Part shown: in pieces, positions 7,280-15,580 of the stretch | Position numbering within the stretch: the first letter of the stretch is position 1 | Layout: the number at the start of each line of letters is the position of its first letter | Source of the DNA: JANMGV01 sp037440405 | Lineage (GTDB): Bacteria; Planctomycetota; Planctomycetia; Pirellulales; Pirellulaceae | Direction of reading: 5' to 3' | DNA length: 64,000 bases | Assembly: GCA_037440405.1 (NCBI GenBank) | Contig: JBBIUE010000014.1 | Coordinates: 10,035 to 74,034 of the forward strand | Notes under the pieces: model-generated | Told to the model about the DNA's origin: nothing | The model's input: the letters and a program-made list of their open reading frames with translations, nothing else | Database searches by the model: none | Position numbers and translations under genes: made by a program

Positions 7280-8647
7280 TCAACGACGATCATCGTCCCA
7301 AGGTGAATCCACGGCTTCCTTGACTCGATGCCGTCTAAATTTTTCCATCCTGGGACCAATCTGTGAGGGGGCGTCAGCGTCCAATCGAGTTGGATGACTT
7401 GCAGTTTGCGGATTCGCCAACAGCTTGCTTGAGTCCGACTTACCGAGCACGACGATTCCTCCGGGACTGATCGTCAGTCCGCGAGCGGCATCGATCGCTG
7501 GGTCGAATCCAATCGCGGAGTTGGGAGGTATGACGACTCGTTTGTCGATGATGGCACGACGTATCCTGGCGCCTCGCCCGATTTCGACACCATCGCATAG
7601 GATGCTTTCCTGAACATGAGAATAGCTGTGGATGCGAACGGATGGGCCAAGGATACTTCGCTCAACTTTCCCGCCACTGATGATCGAGCCGACACAGACA
7701 ATGCTGTCCAAAGCATGACCTCGACGCGGTCCATCGTCGTAACTGCCAAAGACAAACTTTGGGGGGGGCAAATTCGGCTGCAGCGTGCGAATCGGCCAAT
7801 CGGTGTCGTACAAATTCAGTTGCGGGTCCGTGGACACCAAGTCCATATTGGCTTCGTAGTAGGAATCAATCGTGCCGACGTCTCTCCAGTAGGCGTCCCC
7901 TTTTCGATTCTCATCGCGAAACGGAAAAGCTAGAACGCGATGGTGCTCGACAGCATGGGGCAGAATATCCTTTCCGAAGTCGTGGTGACTGCTGGGGATC
8001 GTTGCATCGCGACACAATTGCTCAAACAAGAATCGCGCGCTAAAAACGTAGATACCCATCGAAGCCAAGGAGTATTGAGGGTCATCTGGAATGGGCTCAG
8101 GATTGGCAGGCTTTTCCTGAAACCCGATGATCCGGCTTTCGGCGTCGATCTGCATGACTCCGAAATGATGAGCGGAACTTCGCGGCACTCGCAGCGCGCC
8201 GACCGTCAGGTCAGCCTGTTGATCTTCGTGGAATGCGATCATGTGGCGATAATTCATCTTGTAGATGTGGTCCCCCGCCAAGATCAGCACGTATTTCGGA
8301 TTCTCCTTTTCGATCGAGTAGATGTTTTGATAAACGGCGTCGGCTGTTCCCTGGTACCAACTTTCGTCGATGCGTTGTTGCGGTGGCAGGATTTCGGCGT
8401 ATTCACCGAGTTCTCTCACGAAGTAAAGTTTCCATGCTAGGTTGATATGCCGATCCAAACTCATCGCCTTGTACTGAGTGAGAACAAGAATCTTTCGCAG
8501 TCCGCTATTCAGGCAATTGGAAAACACGAAGTCAATGATGCGGTAGGCGCCTCCGAAAGGAACGGCCGGCTTCGCTCGATCGCGTGTCAGAGGTTCGAGT
8601 CGCGTCCCTTTACCGCCAGCAAGAATGAGGGTCAGAACGTTGTTCAT
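7280..8647 (-). CDS. glgC: Glucose-1-phosphate adenylyltransferase
   Basis: Makes ADP-glucose from ATP and glucose 1-phosphate, the first committed step of bacterial glycogen synthesis. From the ATG at 8647, preceded by AGGGAA, the protein is 455 aa. The nucleotide-binding loop LAGGKGTRLEPLT and the AKPAVPFGG motif are intact, and the C-terminal part has the left-handed beta-helix hexapeptides (for example around IRRAIIDKRVVIPPN). The C terminus extends about 30 residues past the usual end. No other glycogen gene is next to it; a diguanylate cyclase gene follows 7 bp later. Confidence 0.96.
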   Translation of the reverse strand: MNNVLTLILAGGKGTRLEPLTRDRAKPAVPFGGAYRIIDFVFSNCLNSGLRKILVLTQYKAMSLDRHINLAWKLYFVRELGEYAEILPPQQRIDESWYQGTADAVYQNIYSIEKENPKYVLILAGDHIYKMNYRHMIAFHEDQQADLTVGALRVPRSSAHHFGVMQIDAESRIIGFQEKPANPEPIPDDPQYSLASMGIYVFSARFLFEQLCRDATIPSSHHDFGKDILPHAVEHHRVLAFPFRDENRKGDAYWRDVGTIDSYYEANMDLVSTDPQLNLYDTDWPIRTLQPNLPPPKFVFGSYDDGPRRGHALDSIVCVGSIISGGKVERSILGPSVRIHSYSHVQESILCDGVEIGRGARIRRAIIDKRVVIPPNSAIGFDPAIDAARGLTISPGGIVVLGKSDSSKLLANPQTASHPTRLDADAPSQIGPRMEKFRRHRVKEAVDSPWDDDRR

Positions 8648-8781
8648 TATGGAATTCCCTAGCGAGCATCGACAATGGTAAGAATCGCCATCGACCAGTT
8701 CGGACTCCGCCCAATTTACCATAACTCGACGCCATCATCATTGCTCAATGAAAGTTCTCTCTCCCATTCTCGAAAACGAGA

Positions 8782-8811
8782 GATGCTGGCACAATGGATG
8801 CTGGCACAATG
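8782..8811 (+). repeat. 15-bp tandem duplication creating a -24/-12-like element
   Basis: GATGCTGGCACAATG occurs twice head to tail (8782-8796, 8797-8811). The junction forms TGGCACAATGGATGCT (8787-8802), which fits the sigma-54 consensus with GG and GC exactly 10 bp apart and 14 of 16 positions compatible. The second copy lacks the GC. If used, transcription would begin near 8814, about 225 nt before the peptidase start. This is pattern evidence only. Confidence 0.35.
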
Positions 8812-9037
8812 GATGTCACTTCGCGGTCTCTTCATTGGAATGCACTCGCTCGTTGAGGGAGATAGTTGGATGCTCAGCTTAACTTGTGGATTTTATCAGC
8901 ATCTCGTTTCAAATTTCCGCAGATCGTCCTTCTTGGCGGTCGCTTCGTTGTGCTCGATGATTTGCGGGCAGGAGTTCTCACATTGCCAATCGAATGCAGC
9001 TTTGGCAGTGCGTAGCTTGGATGACGTATTAACTTGG

Positions 9038-11101
9038 ATGATAACCATGGATGACAACAACCCATTTTCGAAAGCCAGCAACCTCGTTTTTGAAGCACCC
9101 GATTTCGCTCACATTCGCACCGAACATTTTCTGCCAGCGTTTGAAGCCGGCATGCGCGAGCAACTCGAGGAGATTCAACAAATCGCTGATCAGTCCTCCG
9201 AACCGACGTTTGAGAACACGCTGGTGGCCATGGAGCGCACGGGGCAGACACTACGTCGCGTTTCGGCAGTTTTCTTCAATCTTGCCTCTACGGATGCAAC
9301 AGAGGAGATGCAGAAGGTCGAAGAAGTCATCGCACCCAAACTCGCCGCTCATTCCGACAACATTCTCCTTAATCCCAAGCTCTTTGTTCGCGTCGAGAGT
9401 CTGTGGAACCGCCGCGACAAATTGGGGCTGAATGAAGAGCAATCGCGATTGCTGAAGGAGCACTTCGAGAGTTTTGTTCGCGCGGGAGCTCGGCTTGAAC
9501 CAGAGCAGCAAGAAACTATTCGACGAATCAATGAGGAACTCTCGACACTGACGACTCAATTTCAGAACAATTTGCTCTCCGCCTCCAAGGAGCGTGCTGT
9601 AATCATCGACCAGATTGTGGACTTGGATGGGATGAGCGACGCGGAAATTGGCGGTGCGAAAGAAGCAGCGAAGGAACGAGGTTTCGACGGGAAGTACCTT
9701 ATCTCGTTGACCAACACGACTCGGCAACCCGTACTAACGCAACTTACGAATCGAGAAGTTCGTCGCAAGGTTTGGGAAGCCTCCGCAAACCGTTGCTTGG
9801 GTGAGAACGGCGAAGTCGACAATCGACCTCTCGTGTTGAAGATTGCTAGGCTGCGAGCGGAGCGAGCTCGGATTCTGGGGTACGCCAATCATGCGGACTA
9901 CACGCTTGAGAACCAAATGGCAAAAGAGACCATGGCAGCTTTGACGATGTTGAAAGACTTGGTGCCTCAGGTGCGCAAACGTGCCGAAGAAGAAGCTGCG
10001 AAAATTCAAGCCTTGATGAAAGCGGACGGCATTGAAGACGAGGTCCGACCCTGGGACTGGGAGTACTATGCCGAACGTGTTCGGAAACAGGAATACGAAG
10101 TCGACGAGAACCAGTTGAAGCCCTATTTCGAGCTCGATTCCGTCCTCAAGAATGGAGTCTTCTTCACCATGAATCGGCTCTACGGTGTACAGTTCACAGA
10201 ACGTTTCGATCTTCCCGTTTATCATCCGACCGTTCGCGTTTTTGACGTCACGGACAGCAATGGCGATCCGATGGGTCTATTTTATGCTGACTATTTTCAT
10301 CGGGATGGAAAGCGCGGTGGGGCTTGGATGGATGCCTTTGTATCCCAGTCGAGATTGTTGCATCAGCGACCCGTCATCGTCAACGTGCTGAACATTCCGA
10401 AGCCAGCAGAAGGAGAGCCTGCCCTAGTCAGCTTTGATAACGTCACAACGCTCTTTCATGAGATGGGACATGCCGTCCACGGACTGTTCTCTTCGGTCGA
10501 GTATCCGACCTTGTCGGGAACATCGGTCCCACGCGATTTCGTCGAGTTCCCTTCGACCTTCCACGAGGATTGGGCCATTGAGCCATCGGTTCTCTCAAAT
10601 TACGCGATGCATTACAAAACAGGCGAGCCTATCCCAAGCGAATTGTTGGAGAAGGCGATTCGAGCGAATAAATTCAACAAGGGCTTTGAAACGCTGGAGT
10701 ATCTTGCGGCAGCACTTCTTGATCTGGCTTGGCATTCACTGACCCCGGAAGAGATTCCCAACGATGTGAAGGCTTTCGAGTCCGCATCGTTGGCAAAGTT
10801 CGGAGTTGATTACGGCCCGGTACCGCCACGTTATCGAACCTGTTACTTCGCACACGTTTGGTCAGGCGGATACTCCGCGGGGTATTACGCTTATCTGTGG
10901 AGCGAGGTCCTCGCCGCCGACGCTTTTGCTCACATGATGCGGCTGGGAGGTTTGACCAGCGAAAATGGCGAGGCGTACAAGAACAAAATCCTTTCGCGCG
11001 GCGGCTCGCGCGAAGTCATGGACCAATACATCGATTTCCGCGGTCAAAAACCGTCGGTCGATGCCCTTCTCATCCGCCGTGGACTTCGCGAGAACAATTA
11101 G
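9038..11101 (+). CDS. M3-family oligopeptidase (PrlC/Dcp-like)
   Basis: Zinc metallopeptidase degrading short peptides, probably cytoplasmic. From the ATG at 9038 (or 9047) the protein is 687 aa, matching the ~680 aa of Dcp/OpdA. The zinc site HEMGH lies at residues 474-478, with the downstream glutamate in the PRDFVEFPS segment. The N-terminal helical half (for example around NLASTDATEEMQ) is typical of the family. The open frame extends upstream to 8675 and includes a hydrophobic stretch near 8925-8975 that could mimic a signal sequence, so a longer exported form is not excluded. The family N terminus and length favour 9038. Shine-Dalgarno is weak. Confidence 0.93.
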   Translation: MITMDDNNPFSKASNLVFEAPDFAHIRTEHFLPAFEAGMREQLEEIQQIADQSSEPTFENTLVAMERTGQTLRRVSAVFFNLASTDATEEMQKVEEVIAPKLAAHSDNILLNPKLFVRVESLWNRRDKLGLNEEQSRLLKEHFESFVRAGARLEPEQQETIRRINEELSTLTTQFQNNLLSASKERAVIIDQIVDLDGMSDAEIGGAKEAAKERGFDGKYLISLTNTTRQPVLTQLTNREVRRKVWEASANRCLGENGEVDNRPLVLKIARLRAERARILGYANHADYTLENQMAKETMAALTMLKDLVPQVRKRAEEEAAKIQALMKADGIEDEVRPWDWEYYAERVRKQEYEVDENQLKPYFELDSVLKNGVFFTMNRLYGVQFTERFDLPVYHPTVRVFDVTDSNGDPMGLFYADYFHRDGKRGGAWMDAFVSQSRLLHQRPVIVNVLNIPKPAEGEPALVSFDNVTTLFHEMGHAVHGLFSSVEYPTLSGTSVPRDFVEFPSTFHEDWAIEPSVLSNYAMHYKTGEPIPSELLEKAIRANKFNKGFETLEYLAAALLDLAWHSLTPEEIPNDVKAFESASLAKFGVDYGPVPPRYRTCYFAHVWSGGYSAGYYAYLWSEVLAADAFAHMMRLGGLTSENGEAYKNKILSRGGSREVMDQYIDFRGQKPSVDALLIRRGLRENN

Positions 11102-11215
11102 ACGCTGACGGAACTACTTTATTCCTCGCTCGCCTTCGAAAACCGCACTGTGAAAGAATCGAAGGGAAGCCTAAAAAGCTCCGAGGTGGCTAAGAATAAT
11201 GAAAACCGACCCATC

Positions 11216-12706
11216 TCAGAGTTGTGCGGCCGCGAGGTCTTGGGCTCCAAGTCGGCTGAGTTTTGCCGCAATGGAAGCATCGGAGCAGACGGTACGGTCG
11301 TTACCCGATGTCCATCCGTTGGTTCCCCAGCCGGCCAGCAGTATGGTTTGGCGGGACGGACTAGATCGGAGGGCGAGATCGATGGCTGTGCAGCGATTGG
11401 GTATGAGTTGTACGGCAGCGGGGCGTTCGCATCCATCGAGAACCTCCCACATCAATTTTTGGGACTTACTTGCCGGATAGCGACATTGAGTTAGGAAGAT
11501 TTGCGAAGCACCTCGTTCGAGAACACGACCGAATTGGGCACGAGCCGACGGAGAATCTACCATGGGGACTTCCGCGACGCAGGTGATCGGACCACCGTGC
11601 GTGACGCGAAGCGTATGCAATGCCATGGCTAACCGATCCGGCTGATCCGCTTGGTCGACGTATACCGCCGCATCGGAATCGCAGTGAACGCGTTCCAGTC
11701 GTCCGGGTATTTTTTGTAGTCGAGAGATCCCGGGGAGAATTTCTTTCAATTCCAATCCAAAAGCCGCTCCGACCGCAGCGGCAGCCAGCGCATGCCTCGC
11801 ATGATGATCGCCAGGCATTTTGATCGTCAACGGCATGAGTGCGTGTCCTGCTGTGACCATGATGGTCTGCTCGCCAATCGAACGGGAGAGGCGGCGACCT
11901 TGAACCTCCGCGGCCGCATCGAGACCATAACCGATCGCGGGAATCTTGCTCGATGCAATCCAGCGATTCAAGATAGCGTCATCGGCATTGTAAATGACCA
12001 TGCCGTGCCCCTTGAGCAATTCCAAGGCTTTGAGCATGGAGGCCTGCCAATTTCGAGCGACGATCTTTCCCAATCGCTGCAAGGGGCGAAGGCTTGGAAT
12101 AACGAGAACATCGAATTCTTGTCCTTGGAGCGATTGGTCTCGCAACATGGAGTCCGAGATCTCCAGGACGGCAGGCGCGACGTTGCTAACGACAAGGGAT
12201 CGCAACCATCGATTGATTTTTTGTGGCCCCGGCCTTCCGTCCCAAGTTGGAGAAAACGAACTTCCATCGGAGTTTCCGAGCGAAGTTGCGTAACCGACTC
12301 GCCCAGCAATGCTCTTCATCATCGACGCAACAAACAGGCTTGTCGAAGTCTTGCCATGAGAACCGAGGACTCCAATCGTCAACAATTCTCGCGAGGGGAA
12401 GCCGGCGAGAGCGGACGTCGTCGCTGCAAATGCCTTTCTTGCATCGGGAATGAGACATTGCGGTGCGGGTACGGGAAGTAGGCTTTCGGTGACGAAAGCG
12501 GATGCACCGTTGGACATAGCCAACTCGATTTGTTCGGCATCATTCGGATTGCTGAGAACTCCAGCGAAGAAAGTGTCACCGGGCTGACATTTTGCTGCAT
12601 CCAATCGGCAGCGAGTCGCGTCGACGTCGGTCGCGCCTACAAAGATCGCTTCGCGAAAAAGTCTACGCAGTGAAACGGATGGACGAGATTCCTTAGCGCC
12701 GCTCAT
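11216..12706 (-). CDS. MurE-like Mur ligase paralogue
   Basis: ATP-dependent amide ligase of the Mur superfamily, 496 aa. The start at 12706 has a strong AAGGAGG. The three-domain layout is visible: an N-terminal domain with a DTFFAGV segment (where MurE has D-LF-A), a central ATPase with the P-loop GVLGSHGKTSTS, and a C-terminal domain from about residue 330. MurE adds the third amino acid of the peptidoglycan stem peptide. Spacing and motifs are MurE-like, but the C-terminal substrate motif (DNPR in meso-DAP ligases) is not seen, and the GNSDGSS region departs from GTxxY. It could be a second MurE-like ligase with another substrate. No other cell-wall gene is nearby. Confidence 0.8.
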   Translation of the reverse strand: MSGAKESRPSVSLRRLFREAIFVGATDVDATRCRLDAAKCQPGDTFFAGVLSNPNDAEQIELAMSNGASAFVTESLLPVPAPQCLIPDARKAFAATTSALAGFPSRELLTIGVLGSHGKTSTSLFVASMMKSIAGRVGYATSLGNSDGSSFSPTWDGRPGPQKINRWLRSLVVSNVAPAVLEISDSMLRDQSLQGQEFDVLVIPSLRPLQRLGKIVARNWQASMLKALELLKGHGMVIYNADDAILNRWIASSKIPAIGYGLDAAAEVQGRRLSRSIGEQTIMVTAGHALMPLTIKMPGDHHARHALAAAAVGAAFGLELKEILPGISRLQKIPGRLERVHCDSDAAVYVDQADQPDRLAMALHTLRVTHGGPITCVAEVPMVDSPSARAQFGRVLERGASQIFLTQCRYPASKSQKLMWEVLDGCERPAAVQLIPNRCTAIDLALRSSPSRQTILLAGWGTNGWTSGNDRTVCSDASIAAKLSRLGAQDLAAAQL

Positions 12707-12915
12707 AAAGGCCTCCTTGCCAAACTTGGATGGGTCACGGATCCATTTCCTATGGATCGATTCGGTTCTAACAACGTGCCCGAAACCCACCTGGGTTGTC
12801 AATAGGAATCCTTCTGACAAAAACGAATCCGTTCAGAATCGAGTGGATTGAGCCCTCAAAGTTGCGCTGTATTGCGCCGATTATCGACCGCAAAAAATGC
12901 TAGCCAATTGGTCGA

Positions 12916-13779
12916 TCACTTTTTGCGAAGCGATTGGAATCGAGGAGAGTTCGTCAGCGCATCTCCTTGCGGTTGCATGAAGAGTGGAAAGGGTGATTTC
13001 GTATCTCTCATAGCGGTTTCCTCTTTTGGATACGTCAGCTTGACGAAGTGCGAGGAACGCATCAAGCCAAGCGAATCGAAGGAGTCCGCACGCAGCATTG
13101 CCATGACGATCGCCGCGAGACGCTGATTGGATCGCGGCGATACTTCTCTCTGACACCAGTGTCCTTGCAGCCAACATCGAAGCGATCCGACCTCGATGAC
13201 TCGCGATGACTGTCGAAGGCTTTGCTGTGAGATCAGCTCCCGATGCCACGAATGCACACGTTGAGCGTCGTGGCTAACGCGCAGAATCGCTTCGCTGTCT
13301 CCAAGTTTGGCGAGGAAATAATCCGTCCAAAGCTCGAAGCCGAGGCGAAGACGGTTGAGATTGGCCGCCTGTTCCTTCGAAGCCCCAAAACCGTGTGCCA
13401 TGAGTTTCAAGCATCGGTTGCGTGCTTCAAGATGATTCGAGAAGACATTGGACGCTATCGATGCAGAGTCGCTATCCACGCCGTTGCGATCCAACATGCT
13501 GGTAACGCCTCCGACGATGCGCGTCAACATCTCTGAAATTAGGATCTCCTGAATGACCGGATTGAGGGCGTCCCATAGCGAAGCCCGCTGCCGAACAGCA
13601 GACTTGTTGATGGCTTCGGAGTAAAGGAACAGCAGCTCATGCCAAGTGTCCGACCGCAAACGCGAAGTGACCCAATACTGGTTCATCGTCGCCGATGGAA
13701 TCTTCCCGTTCGTCATGGCCATGGCATGGCCGTATTCCGACCAGACAGAGGACAAATCGATGAGGTGCAGCAGGCTCAT
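12916..13779 (-). CDS. Conserved-looking hypothetical protein
   Basis: A 287-aa soluble, mostly helical protein with no signal peptide or membrane segment. It has even, protein-like composition and long amphipathic stretches (for example ALNPVIQEILISEMLTRIVG and NRLRLGFELWTDYFLAKLG). I do not recognise the family; the His/Trp-rich C-terminal half (HSWHRELIS, LQGHWCQRE) is not a known metal motif. It starts 440 bp from the divergent YhaO-like gene and lies upstream of the MurE-like gene on the same strand, 209 bp apart. Confidence 0.65.
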   Translation of the reverse strand: MSLLHLIDLSSVWSEYGHAMAMTNGKIPSATMNQYWVTSRLRSDTWHELLFLYSEAINKSAVRQRASLWDALNPVIQEILISEMLTRIVGGVTSMLDRNGVDSDSASIASNVFSNHLEARNRCLKLMAHGFGASKEQAANLNRLRLGFELWTDYFLAKLGDSEAILRVSHDAQRVHSWHRELISQQSLRQSSRVIEVGSLRCWLQGHWCQREVSPRSNQRLAAIVMAMLRADSFDSLGLMRSSHFVKLTYPKEETAMRDTKSPFPLFMQPQGDALTNSPRFQSLRKK

Positions 13780-14218
13780 GATGCTTATACGAGCTCCCCG
13801 AGTTGAACAACAAAGGTCTGAAGCGGAGGAGGGAGCTCAACGCAAAATTGATACCAAACCAACGCTAGCTATCGAAGAACGCTGAGAGAGAGAATCCTGA
13901 CGGCAGTGAAATCGCCCGCATTTTTCCAATTCTTTTCCAAACAATTTCAGCATGCGCCGTCGCGTATTCGGGCCCATTGCAGCCTGCCCATGGCGACCGC
14001 AAAGGTGACCACGCAGGTTGCCCAAACGAAACAAAATGTGCTGGATGATGCGAGAAAGCATCAAAATCGATGTTGGCACAAATCCCGCATGTCGTTTAGA
14101 CTACGCTGTCCGCGCGGATTCGCTGGGCTAGCAAGGGTGAGTCTTTGTTCGAACTGTAGCGGCCAGATCACTTGGATAGCGATACGAAGCAGGATACAAG
14201 GCAGGGAGGCAGTTTAAT
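13780..14218. other. Divergent intergenic region
   Basis: This 439-bp gap separates divergent genes and must hold both promoters. The only clear pattern is the -24/-12-like element at 14074-14089 and the AGGGAGG ribosome site for the gene at 14219. No small gene is evident. Confidence 0.5.
14074..14089 (+). promoter_or_regulatory. Candidate sigma-54-type promoter upstream of the YhaO/YhaN pair
   Basis: TGGCACAAATCCCGCA has GG at 14075-14076 and GC at 14087-14088, exactly 10 bp apart, and matches TGGCAC fully; the usual TT before GC is CC. Initiation would fall near 14100, about 118 nt before the ATG at 14219. No enhancer-like site was found. Confidence 0.3.
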
Positions 14219-15493
14219 ATGTCGAAAGAGTCCTTTCGATTCATTCACGCGAGCGATTTTCATCTCGAACGAGCCATGATGGACGTGGCTGATTTGCCGG
14301 ATCATCTGCGAGGTGCGATGATCGACTCGCCCTGGAAAGCTGCCGAGGCGGTATTCGAACAAGCGATCGTCGACAGCGTCGATTTCGTCTGTCTCACTGG
14401 CGATTTGTTGAACCCGGTATCGACCGGAGCAGCCGGTCCAGCATTCCTGCTCGAGCAATTCGAACAGTTGGAACGCCATGGAATTTCCGTCTACTGGGCG
14501 ACCGGCAATGTGGATGATCCCGATCGATGGCCCGAAGCCGTATCGCTTCCGAAGAACGTTCATCGATTCTCAAAGCGGCAGGTCGAGGTGTTGGTGTACC
14601 GGCGCGCTGGGCAACCGGTAGCAACCATCCTGGGACGAGGGTCCGATGGTAGGGAGTCCATTCGGGCCGCCGAGTACCGTCACGAGTTGGACGATCAGTT
14701 CGTCATCGCTTTGGCTTATGGATCAGCCGACGCGGAGTCGTTGATCGGTGAACGAGTCGACTACTGGGCCCTCGGAGGAGAACATCAGCGGCGAATTGTT
14801 CAAGCGAACACGCCGATCATTCGGTACGTAGGCACACCGCAATCTCGATCATTAACCGAGCCTGGTCCCCACGGATTTTACTCCATCGAAGTGGACGTCG
14901 AGCGAAACGTGCAGGTTCACGCCATCGACTGCGACACCTTTCGCTATTCCGAACAAACGATCGAAGCCGATGATCTCTCAGTTGGACATGACTTGCGGCA
15001 AGTGATTTTTCGCCGAGTCAACAAGTTGCTCAGCGACGCAGGCGGACGGCACCTCTTGGTCCGATGGCGGATTCAACTGGACCTTGAAAATTCCAGTATG
15101 GTGGGACCATCGGTTTGGGAGGAGTTGCTCCAATGGATGCGACGCGAATTCGGGCATGGCCAGCCGTGCTTGTGGTCGACGGAGATTGAAATCTTACCTC
15201 CGAAACAGCTGCCGAAGAAGTGGCAAGAGGAAGATACCATTCTCGGCGATTTCCTACGAACTGCAGCCAACCACAAAAAATCGCTTGGCAAGGAGCTGGA
15301 ACTGAAGCCGATCATCGAGGGCGAGACCCCGTCAACTGGCATTTGGCAAAGTGCGTTGACTCCAAGTGATCAACATCAGCAAATGGCGGTGTTGGAACGG
15401 GCCACGTTACTGGGTGTCGATTTATTGCGCGGACACCAAGTGGACTTACTGGCAGCGACTCGAAGGTTCGGAGGATTGGGACCGTCAGCGTAA
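14219..15493 (+). CDS. YhaO/SbcD-like metallophosphoesterase with altered active site
   Basis: A 424-aa member of the SbcD/Mre11/YhaO group, which pairs with SbcC/YhaN ATPases to process DNA ends. Metal-binding motifs are present: D13-F-H15 in HASDFHLE and G61-D62 in LTGDLLNP. The third motif, GNH[DE] in nucleases of this group, reads G96-N-V-D99, so the catalytic histidine is valine. The later GHxH region reads ALGGEHQRR. This suggests a changed or lost nuclease activity, or a subfamily with different chemistry. A strong AGGGAGG precedes the ATG. The partner ATPase gene starts 87 bp downstream on the same strand. Confidence 0.88.
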   Translation: MSKESFRFIHASDFHLERAMMDVADLPDHLRGAMIDSPWKAAEAVFEQAIVDSVDFVCLTGDLLNPVSTGAAGPAFLLEQFEQLERHGISVYWATGNVDDPDRWPEAVSLPKNVHRFSKRQVEVLVYRRAGQPVATILGRGSDGRESIRAAEYRHELDDQFVIALAYGSADAESLIGERVDYWALGGEHQRRIVQANTPIIRYVGTPQSRSLTEPGPHGFYSIEVDVERNVQVHAIDCDTFRYSEQTIEADDLSVGHDLRQVIFRRVNKLLSDAGGRHLLVRWRIQLDLENSSMVGPSVWEELLQWMRREFGHGQPCLWSTEIEILPPKQLPKKWQEEDTILGDFLRTAANHKKSLGKELELKPIIEGETPSTGIWQSALTPSDQHQQMAVLERATLLGVDLLRGHQVDLLAATRRFGGLGPSA

Positions 15494-15580
15494 AGCGACG
15501 GTTGGAGACTGAAGGCACATGGTTGGCAGCGATGGCAAGGAAAGAGCCCATCGTCGTGAAAGGATTGAGGAGAAGCGATC

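Noticed and set aside
8675..9037. N-terminal extension of the M3 peptidase with a possible signal sequence
   Set aside because: The stretch lacks family similarity, the total would exceed the usual ~680 residues, and the hydrophobic part is interrupted by charged and Cys residues.
11792..12481. 229-codon plus-strand frame inside the MurE-like gene
   Set aside because: Antisense shadow of a gene with clear Mur ligase motifs.
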